Source: Symsagittifera roscoffensis (taxonomy: Eukaryota > Xenacoelomorpha > Acoela > Convolutidae). From it: a stretch of DNA of 64,000 bases. A model generated the notes under the pieces. The model was not told the origin of the DNA and made no database searches. It saw nothing but the letters and a program-made list of their open reading frames with translations. Shown one piece after another: positions 55,640 to 64,000 of the stretch (position 1 is the stretch's first letter; each line of letters starts with the position of its first letter). The stretch lies in contig NC_087069.1 in assembly GCF_963678635.1 (NCBI RefSeq), forward strand, positions 3,296,166-3,360,165. The letters are read 5' to 3'. The position numbers and the translations under genes were made by a program.

Positions 55640-57621
55640 GATAATACCAAAACAATCTTGTCATACTTTGAGTGTTCGAGAGCTGCAAAATTAGGGTTTC
55701 TGGACATATAGCCTAGAGTGCCCAATATTAGCTCCGGTTCGTATTTGGCTTAGAAGTCAAATGGCAAGCGACGATCAGTCCAGCAGGTTGATCCGGACTG
55801 ATGAGATTCATTGCCGTAATTTTCATTAACCGCGGAGATAATGGCTTTGTGATCCTTCGAAACATCGACTCTTTTGCCCAGTAAATACATTCTAAATTGT
55901 TCACACAATTACCAATAATTCGAGCTTGTTCATGCTGTTACTTTCTTATGAACCTGGATGCCGCCTCTTTCAAGAATCTGGATGTAAACGCGATCGGGTT
56001 CTTACGTTAAACTCGAAATCTGGTCCAAGGCATTTCCCTAACCCGCTGTGACTCGAGTCACATTTAACCCTAGATTTCTTGGAGGAATCATAATGCAATA
56101 AACAAGATATTTCTGCTATTGGCTGTAGAAACTTGAGAAAAATTGCATTTTGCTCCTCCCCACGGAAAAGAACATTTAGTAAAGACCTTCAGGATGGACG
56201 AAAATGAACTGTAAACTTATGGAAGTAGTTTATGGTTCCCATAAGAACCATAACTGTTTTGAGGTACAAGTAGGTTATAGCGACCTGATTGTTTCGATCT
56301 TTGAGAAGTTTTGCGAAGTTTCTTTTGCGCAGTAGCTTTTGGCCAGAATTGTCATATAGGAGCTCATCCTGTTAATTGAGCTGACGTCGTTCTTAGCGAT
56401 TGCCTTTTCCATCGGCCGCAGAAGCGATATTCTGCACTAAGTTCCGCCAATAGCCCAGCGTCAAGTAATGAGCCTCAGAGCCCCACAACTAGGACCCGGT
56501 GGTTTGCCAAATTTCTCCGTCGGTCGGTTTCGGTTCGGTTTTTTCACTAATATTTCGGTTCGGTTTCGGTTTTTTTTCTAAAGAAAACAGTTAGTCTGAA
56601 ACGGTTTATTCAGCGCTCATTTACACTATATAATGCTTTTCTGAGAAATGCAAATAATGCAATTGATTCAAATAAGAAAGAATAACAGTGAATGGAGCAG
56701 CTCAATTAGCTATGTAAATAAACCGAAACCGGTTCGGTTTTTATTTTCAGTCGGTTCGGTTTCGGTTTTACAAGAGTCGGTTCGGTTTTCGTTTTGGTTC
56801 GGTTAACCACCGGGCCCTATCCACAACTGACTGATTGGACCGATTGAGCAATATTTTTCGATTGTTGGTTCGTAGGTTCCAATTTTTTGCGCTCCCTTGA
56901 ATCCCAGCTTTTTTGTTCAGATGACGCCGTTTGAGCTTGGTCAGCAATTCCTGGTTTTGGATTAAGCTTTGCCGGTTGCAATGGTTAATTTGCCCCGAGT
57001 GCAGAGAGCTGGGTCCCATAGCTGATCTCATCGTGCTAGGTCTGGGGAACAGAAGCGAGTTTGATGAGTGCCTTTCGGCAAAGTTTTCTAAGTTTTATAG
57101 CTCGATTTTAGTATCGAGAATAGCAGTGTTGCTGATGCTAAAGTTCTTGATATAACAGGATGGAGAGCGTTTGAGTTCAATGGGGCTGGAATCAAAAATT
57201 TTGATTAATTTTTCGGTAATTAAGACTCGCGATTCATTTACTAGCCTGTGATTAGCTGAAACATCCCGAGCAAAAGTTCTAGTCCTCGAGGAATTTAACA
57301 AAAAACTTGCTTATCACAATCTGATTATTAGAGAGTTAAAGTGAGTTTTTGTTGTCTCCCGCTAGCGTGGAAGCATGGTTAGTACATGGTTGAAAGCTCT
57401 CCTCCGCTTGGTCGATTCGTTTTGTAGGTATCTTGTTGACTGCAAGATGTGCTTCGTGATTGGCTTTTTTTGTAAGGAGGAAAAAGTGCTCGCCTAAAAC
57501 GAAAATATTGAATCTGATTGGTTCAAACTGATAACGACTGGACATGGTCTTTACTCTTGTCCTAGTACTCTGTGTGGCTTTTCAGTGATTTTCATTGACA
57601 GCTTTGTGAAAGACTTGGATT
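55640..57621. repeat. Gypsy array unit 1 (1,982 bp)
   Basis: Begins GATAATACCAAAACAATCTT. Identical, as far as I can see, to unit 2. It lacks most of the RT fragment kept in unit 3 and carries the hAT-like insertion instead. Confidence 0.95.
56490..56819. mobile_element. Non-autonomous hAT-like element, copy 1
   Basis: A 330-bp element with terminal inverted repeats TAGGACCCGGTGGTTTGCC and, at the other end, the complement TAGGGCCCGGTGGTTAACC. It has many subterminal CGGTTCGGTTTCGG repeats and no ORF. Eight-base flanks CCCACAAC and TCCACAAC fit a hAT-type target duplication with one change. The third unit lacks it and reads CCCCAAAACTGACTG at the same place, an empty site. Confidence 0.8.
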
Positions 57622-59603
57622 GATAATACCAAAACAATCTTGTCATACTTTGAGTGTTCGAGAGCTGCAAAATTAGGGTTTCTGGACATATAGCCTAGAG
57701 TGCCCAATATTAGCTCCGGTTCGTATTTGGCTTAGAAGTCAAATGGCAAGCGACGATCAGTCCAGCAGGTTGATCCGGACTGATGAGATTCATTGCCGTA
57801 ATTTTCATTAACCGCGGAGATAATGGCTTTGTGATCCTTCGAAACATCGACTCTTTTGCCCAGTAAATACATTCTAAATTGTTCACACAATTACCAATAA
57901 TTCGAGCTTGTTCATGCTGTTACTTTCTTATGAACCTGGATGCCGCCTCTTTCAAGAATCTGGATGTAAACGCGATCGGGTTCTTACGTTAAACTCGAAA
58001 TCTGGTCCAAGGCATTTCCCTAACCCGCTGTGACTCGAGTCACATTTAACCCTAGATTTCTTGGAGGAATCATAATGCAATAAACAAGATATTTCTGCTA
58101 TTGGCTGTAGAAACTTGAGAAAAATTGCATTTTGCTCCTCCCCACGGAAAAGAACATTTAGTAAAGACCTTCAGGATGGACGAAAATGAACTGTAAACTT
58201 ATGGAAGTAGTTTATGGTTCCCATAAGAACCATAACTGTTTTGAGGTACAAGTAGGTTATAGCGACCTGATTGTTTCGATCTTTGAGAAGTTTTGCGAAG
58301 TTTCTTTTGCGCAGTAGCTTTTGGCCAGAATTGTCATATAGGAGCTCATCCTGTTAATTGAGCTGACGTCGTTCTTAGCGATTGCCTTTTCCATCGGCCG
58401 CAGAAGCGATATTCTGCACTAAGTTCCGCCAATAGCCCAGCGTCAAGTAATGAGCCTCAGAGCCCCACAACTAGGACCCGGTGGTTTGCCAAATTTCTCC
58501 GTCGGTCGGTTTCGGTTCGGTTTTTTCACTAATATTTCGGTTCGGTTTCGGTTTTTTTTCTAAAGAAAACAGTTAGTCTGAAACGGTTTATTCAGCGCTC
58601 ATTTACACTATATAATGCTTTTCTGAGAAATGCAAATAATGCAATTGATTCAAATAAGAAAGAATAACAGTGAATGGAGCAGCTCAATTAGCTATGTAAA
58701 TAAACCGAAACCGGTTCGGTTTTTATTTTCAGTCGGTTCGGTTTCGGTTTTACAAGAGTCGGTTCGGTTTTCGTTTTGGTTCGGTTAACCACCGGGCCCT
58801 ATCCACAACTGACTGATTGGACCGATTGAGCAATATTTTTCGATTGTTGGTTCGTAGGTTCCAATTTTTTGCGCTCCCTTGAATCCCAGCTTTTTTGTTC
58901 AGATGACGCCGTTTGAGCTTGGTCAGCAATTCCTGGTTTTGGATTAAGCTTTGCCGGTTGCAATGGTTAATTTGCCCCGAGTGCAGAGAGCTGGGTCCCA
59001 TAGCTGATCTCATCGTGCTAGGTCTGGGGAACAGAAGCGAGTTTGATGAGTGCCTTTCGGCAAAGTTTTCTAAGTTTTATAGCTCGATTTTAGTATCGAG
59101 AATAGCAGTGTTGCTGATGCTAAAGTTCTTGATATAACAGGATGGAGAGCGTTTGAGTTCAATGGGGCTGGAATCAAAAATTTTGATTAATTTTTCGGTA
59201 ATTAAGACTCGCGATTCATTTACTAGCCTGTGATTAGCTGAAACATCCCGAGCAAAAGTTCTAGTCCTCGAGGAATTTAACAAAAAACTTGCTTATCACA
59301 ATCTGATTATTAGAGAGTTAAAGTGAGTTTTTGTTGTCTCCCGCTAGCGTGGAAGCATGGTTAGTACATGGTTGAAAGCTCTCCTCCGCTTGGTCGATTC
59401 GTTTTGTAGGTATCTTGTTGACTGCAAGATGTGCTTCGTGATTGGCTTTTTTTGTAAGGAGGAAAAAGTGCTCGCCTAAAACGAAAATATTGAATCTGAT
59501 TGGTTCAAACTGATAACGACTGGACATGGTCTTTACTCTTGTCCTAGTACTCTGTGTGGCTTTTCAGTGATTTTCATTGACAGCTTTGTGAAAGACTTGG
59601 ATT
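57622..59603. repeat. Gypsy array unit 2 (1,982 bp)
   Basis: Direct copy of unit 1 including the hAT-like insertion, so insertion preceded this duplication. Confidence 0.95.
58472..58801. mobile_element. Non-autonomous hAT-like element, copy 2
   Basis: Same element as at 56,490-56,819, carried along by the tandem duplication rather than by a separate transposition. Confidence 0.8.
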
Positions 59604-61622
59604 GATAATACCAAAACAATCTTGTCATACTTTGAGTGTTCGAGAGCTGCAAAATTAGGGTTTCTGGACATATAGCCTAGAGTGCCCAATATTAGCTCCG
59701 GTTCGTATTTGGCTTAGAAGTCAAATGGCAAGCGACGATCAGTCCAGCAGGTTGATCCGGACTGATGAGATTCATTGCCGTAATTTTCATTAACCGCGGA
59801 GATAATGGCTTTGTGATCCTTCGAAACATCGACTCTTTTGCCCAGTAAATACATTCTAAATTGTTCACACAATTACCAATAATTCGAGCTTGTTCATGCT
59901 GTTACTTTCTTATGAACCTGGATGCCGCCTCTTTCAAGAATCTGGATGTAAACGCGATCGGGTTCTTACGTTAAACTCGAAATCTGGTCCAAGGCATTTC
60001 CCTAACCCGCTGTGACTCGAGTCACATTTAACCCTAGATTTCTTGGAGGAATCATAATGCAATAAACAAGATATTTCTGCTATTGGCTGTAGAAACTTGA
60101 GAAAAATTGCATTTTGCTCCTCCCCACGGAAAAGAACATTTAGTAAAGACCTTCAGGATGGACGAAAATGAACTGTAAACTTATGGAAGTAGTTTATGGT
60201 TCCCATAAGAACCATAACTGTTTTGAGGTACAAGTAGGTTATAGCGACCTGATTGTTTCGATCTTTGAGAAGTTTTGCGAAGTTTCATTTTCGTCGATCT
60301 CATATCCCGGTCAAAAAAGATGGTTCACTGAAAGTTCGAAATGTATAAGTTTGAGTGCCCAGCCTTCAGTATGTAGCCTCGGCATCTTTACACTTAAAAA
60401 ATAGAGATCCGAAAAATCTTCCTTTCATCACCACCAGAATGTCATCCTAATAGCAAGTCACTCCTTCTAAGCCCTGGAGGGTGCAGTTTGTCAGTTTCTG
60501 GAACTTGGTGGGCATATCCGTGAGTGTGTAAAACCATGCCTTGAACCTAAAATTTCCAGCGTTCTCCTCGCATAAGATGCTGAACTTACATTGACTGCTG
60601 ATTAGATCAGAAAGAGGAAGTTGATTGAAAGCGTACATCTTGTTATTGACAATGACGCACTCAATGACCGCATTCGCTTTCGGCCAGAATTGTCATATAG
60701 GAGCTCATCCTGTTAATTGAGTTCACGTCTTTCTTAGCGATTGCCTTTTCTATCGGCCGCAGAAGCGATATTCTGCAGTAAGTTCCGGTAATAGCTCAGC
60801 GGCAAGTAATGAGCCCCATAGCCCCAAAACTGACTGCTTGGATCGATTGAGCAACATTTTCCGATTGTTGGTTCGTAGGTTCCAATTTTTTGCGCTCCCT
60901 TGAATCCCTCTTTTTTGTTTCAGATGACGCCGTTTGAGCTTGATCAGCATTTCCTGGTTTTGGATCAAGCTTTGCCGATTGCAATGACTAATTTGCCCCG
61001 AGTGCAGAGAGCTGGGCCCCGTAGCTGATCTCATCGGGCTAGGTCTGGGGAACAAAAGCGAGTTTGATGAGTGACTTTCGGCAAAGTTTTCTAAGTTTTA
61101 TAGCTCGATTTTAGTATCGAGAATAGCAGTGTTGCTGATGCTAAAGTTCTTGATAAAACAGGATGGAGAGCGTTTGAGTTCAATGGGGCTGGAAACAAAA
61201 ATTTTGATTAATTTTTGGGTAATTAAGACTCGCGATTCATTTACTAGCATGTGATTAGCTGAAACGTCCCGAGCATAAGTTCTAGTCCTCGAGGAATTTA
61301 ACAAAAAACTTGCTTATCACAATCTGATTATTAGAGAGTTAAAGTGAGTTTGTCGTCTCCCGCTAGCGTGGAAGCATGGTTAGTACATAGTTGAAAGCTC
61401 TCCTCCGCTTGGTCGATTCGTTTTGTAGGTATCTTGTTGACTGCAAGATGTGCTTCGTGATTGGCTTTTTTTGCAAAGAGGAAAAAGTGCTCGCCTAAAA
61501 CGAAATGATTGAATCTGATTGGTTCAAACTGATAACGACTGGACATGGTATTTACTCTTGTCCTAGTACTCTGTGTGGCTTTTCAGTGATTTTCATTAAC
61601 AGCTTTGTGAAAGACTTGGATT
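59604..61622. repeat. Gypsy array unit 3 (2,019 bp)
   Basis: Its left part (59,604-60,280) is like units 1 and 2. It then keeps an RT fragment (60,285-60,680) that they lack, and it lacks the hAT-like insertion (empty site near 60,822-60,830). Confidence 0.9.
60447..60638 (-). pseudogene. Gypsy RT fragment in unit 3
   Basis: Reads YAFNQLPLSDLISSQCKFSI and LQGLEGVTCY followed by a stop, then DDILV. This is the RT palm around the catalytic Tyr-x-Asp-Asp, with the residue before the Asp pair replaced by a stop. The N-terminal part of RT is cut off by the array junction. Confidence 0.8.
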
Positions 61623-62290
61623 GATAAAACTAAAACAATCTTGTCATAGTTTGAGTGTTCGAGAGTTGCAAAAGTAGGGTTTCTGAACATATAGCCTAGA
61701 GTGCCCAATATTAGCTCCGGTTCGTATTTGACTTAGAAGTCAAATGGCAAGCGACGATCAGTCCAGCGGGTTGATCCGGACTGATAAGATTCATTGCCGT
61801 AATTTTTATTAATCGCGGAGATAATGGCTTTGTGATCCTTCGAAACATCGACTCTTTTGCCCAGTAAATACATTCTAAATTGTTCACACAATTGCCAATA
61901 GTTCGAGCTTGTTCATGCTGTTATTTTCTTATGAACCTGGATGCCGCGTCTTTCAAGAATCTGGATGTAAACGCGATCGGGTTCTTACGTTAAACTCGAA
62001 ATCTGGTCCAAGGCATTTCCCTAACCCGCTGTGATTCGAGTCACATTTAACCCTAGATTTCTTGGAGGAATCATAATGCAATAAGCAAGGTATTTCTGCT
62101 ATTGGCTGTAGAAACTTTGCATTTTGAAAAAATTGCATTTTGCTCCTCCCCACGGAAAAGAACATTTAGTAAAGACCTTCAGGATGGACTAAAATGAACT
62201 GTAAACTTATGGAAGAAGTTTAGGATTCCCATAAGAACCATAACTGTTTTGAGGTACAAGTAGGTTATAGCGACCTGATTGTTTCGATCT
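61623..62290. repeat. Gypsy array unit 4 (continues into parent sequence)
   Basis: The most diverged unit. It continues rightward through the RT fragment into sequence not present in the other units (62,660 onward), so it probably represents the original locus. Confidence 0.85.
61953..62165 (-). pseudogene. Gypsy RNase H fragment
   Basis: LLHYDSSKKSRVKCDSNHSGLGKCLG corresponds to the RNase H start (a DASxxGLG-type motif) of gypsy pol, followed by a frameshift and TSRFLKDA. The same sequence with extra stops occurs in the other three units. Confidence 0.65.
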
Positions 62291-62472
62291 TTGAGAAGTT
62301 TTGCGAAGTTTCATTTTCGTCGATCTCATATCCCGGTCAAAAAAGATGGTTCACTGAAAGTTCGAAATGTATAAGTTTGAGTGCCCAGCCTTCAGTATGT
62401 AGCCTCGGCATCTTTACACTTAAAAAATTGAGATCCGAAAAATCTTCCTTTCATCACCACCAGAATGTCATC

Positions 62473-62754
62473 CTAATAGCAAGTCACTCCTTCTAAGCCC
62501 TGGAGGGTGCAGTTTGTCAGTTTCTGGAACTTGGTGGGCATATCCGTGAGTGTGTAAAACCATGCCTTGAACCTAAAATTTCCAGCGTTCTCCTCGCATA
62601 AGATGCTGAACTTACATTGACTGCTGATTAGATCAGAAAAAGGGAGTTGATTGAAAGCGTACTTGGGGTCCAACGATGTGAACCACAACTCATCAGGAAC
62701 ATACCTATTGATAATTGGAGCAGCAGAACCAATCAGTTCATGCATATTTGGCAT
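62473..62754 (-). pseudogene. Gypsy RT fragment at the parental end
   Basis: A longer RT piece than in unit 3. MPNMHELIGSAA leads into LWFTSLDPKYAFNQLP (catalytic Asp in the LDxKYAF motif) and LTDMPTKFQK, then the VTCY-stop-DDILV block. The frame ends in that stop, and its N-terminal side is unrelated sequence at 62,760. Confidence 0.85.
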
Positions 62755-63114
62755 CTGATGTTTTTTTCAGATTTGAGTTTTGATGGGTTTGGCAGTTATT
62801 GCTAGTTTTCTTAGCTATCGTTATTGAGGATAGTACTACAGTGCTGATTTAAATTAACCGGACAAAACGCGTTAAGCTTGAAATTTAAAATGCGTTTTTC
62901 TCAAATTGGGTTGAGTTTAGGTGAAAACTTATGAAGACAAAACTTGCTTAAAATTTTAGCAAAATTAATATGGTGTAATTTGTTTTGCGAAATTCGCGTC
63001 CAAAATTTTACCCCAAAATGGGTCATTTTGGCTTTTCTTATTTAATCAAAAATTACGCCGAAAACTCCCATTCGATCACAGACATAATTATACCAAAGTG
63101 AGCCCCTTACGTAG

Positions 63115-63292
63115 CCCAACAAACTTTAAGAAGGGTATTTTCTCCACAATATTGTATAAGTTAATTTATTTTTGTTTGATAGGCAAAAAAGGTAATTTTT
63201 ACTATATAAAATACCAACTTTTTATTTAAAAACAATTTTTAAACAATTTGCAATTTTTTTGGAGAAAATACCCTTCTTAAAGTTTGTTGGGC
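63115..63292. repeat. 178-bp element with 33-base perfect inverted ends
   Basis: GCCCAACAAACTTTAAGAAG and the next 13 bases (63,115-63,147) are repeated in exact inverted form at 63,260-63,292. The interior is AT-rich without an ORF. No clear target duplication is visible. It sits between the protease and RT remnants of the gypsy pol, consistent with a MITE-like insertion. Confidence 0.75.
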
Positions 63293-63395
63293 ATATCTTT
63301 TTCTGTAATGGGATATCCAGAATTCTGAGATTGGATCTATCACAACGACCTCGGTCACTGAATTGACGATCACTGGTTTTTTCTAAGTTGTCAAT

Positions 63396-63645
63396 TTACC
63401 AACGCCCCGTGATGAATGAGACCAAAATTGAAGCGGCACTGATTTTCCATCCCTTGAATAAGATAGGAATGACACTTGTATCATAAAGTTTAAGGGGCAT
63501 CTTTTTGGTAATCCCTATACGTCGTTCCCACACGGTGTCTCGTTGCATCTTTGAAAACAACATTTTTGGGTTTTTCTGGAGCAATAGGTTTGCTGTTCGT
63601 AAAATAAGAAATGTTTCCGGACATCCCGTGTCGATGGTAGTATAG
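63396..63645 (-). pseudogene. Gypsy aspartic protease remnant
   Basis: On the minus strand TTIDTGCPETFL gives the active-site DTG (63,630 region). About 60 residues then lead to PLKLYDTSVIPILF and a stop at 63,396. The spacing fits a retropepsin, but the flap and C-terminal part are poorly conserved. Confidence 0.5.
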
Positions 63646-63660
63646 AAGAAACTCTGTTTA

Positions 63661-64000
63661 GATTTTCAGTTTTTTCTTATCTAGCATAGCGACTGCTTGT
63701 CGTAATTGTCAAATCATTTACAAAACTGTTAACTTTTTTACACTGTACTGAATGATACTCGAAATAATTGGAAATAATTGCTCTATTTGTAGATTAAAGC
63801 TGGAAATAAGCATTCTCTGACATTTTGTGCTCAATTGCATAAGTTTTTATGTAGTCTACTAAATCATTTCTTCCATTTTCTATTTTTTTATTTATTCGGA
63901 GTGAATTTGACAAATTTATGTGTGATTTCAGCTGGAACAACTAAATTAGGATAAACGAAATCAGGAACAGATTGACTTGTTTTTCGCAAAATGGTATCTG
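63661..64000. other. Noncoding end of window
   Basis: AT-rich sequence. I see no gene, repeat or regulatory site that I can support. Confidence 0.4.

Larger units (their letters stand above)
55357..63660 (-). mobile_element. Degenerate gypsy pol, tandemly multiplied
   Basis: Minus-strand pieces of a Ty3/gypsy polymerase in order from right to left: protease (DTG), RT and RNase H, all crossed by stops and frameshifts. The RNase H-to-RT segment is present as four direct units at 55,640, 57,622, 59,604 and 61,623. Units 1 and 2 are essentially identical (1,982 bases), while unit 3 (2,019) and unit 4 are more diverged. The left end (55,357-55,639) is unrelated to the units and may be a later pol segment or host DNA. 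None can be active. Confidence 0.75.

Overview
This is a eukaryotic, almost certainly invertebrate metazoan, genomic window. It is AT-rich and intron-rich, has no bacterial-style operons, and is crowded with transposable elements. The only host gene I can support is the 3' part of an Axin gene (Wnt-pathway scaffold) on the + strand from 25,703 to 53,024. Nine exons join in frame: an acidic Axin linker, the GSK3-binding helix, the beta-catenin-binding motif, low-complexity linkers, and a C-terminal DIX domain split over the last two exons. The RGS-domain exons are not in the window, so the gene must extend left of position 1 or lack them.

Layout. 1-17,650 (minus strand): a very large Ty3/gypsy-like env-carrying retroelement. 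In sense order it has a leader with twin hairpins, a basic 155-aa ORF, gag-protease-RT, RNase H-integrase (after a frameshift), two small membrane ORFs, a 378-codon frame with no ATG at all, an envelope-like glycoprotein, and an unrecognised 593-aa ORF. Several of these overlap by ATGA. 18,070-21,105: LINE ORF1-like debris, a 1,212-bp tandem duplication carrying an SGNH-hydrolase-like pseudogene, and a tRNA-derived SINE. 21,640-24,610: two broken non-LTR retrotransposons in opposite orientation, separated by a foldback palindrome. 25,703-53,465: the Axin exons, with introns full of a dispersed repeat family, tRNA-derived SINE heads and tandem repeats. Within this part a 1.56-kb tandem duplication copied half of an exon, and a nearly intact copia element (39,735-44,810) lies antisense in an intron. 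53,466-55,356: intergenic. 55,357-63,660: a degenerate gypsy pol on the minus strand that has been tandemly multiplied into four ~2-kb units. Two of the units share a non-autonomous hAT-like insertion, and a third preserves the empty site.

The most unusual object is the giant env-element with its accessory cassette. It has compact overlapping ORFs more like a viral genome than a typical gypsy element, and a strongly G-poor coding strand. The copia element has a half-tRNA initiator-Met primer site and an empty-site paralogue, and looks recently inserted. The remaining elements are mostly inactivated. All functional statements come from reading motifs in the sequence; no database search was possible.
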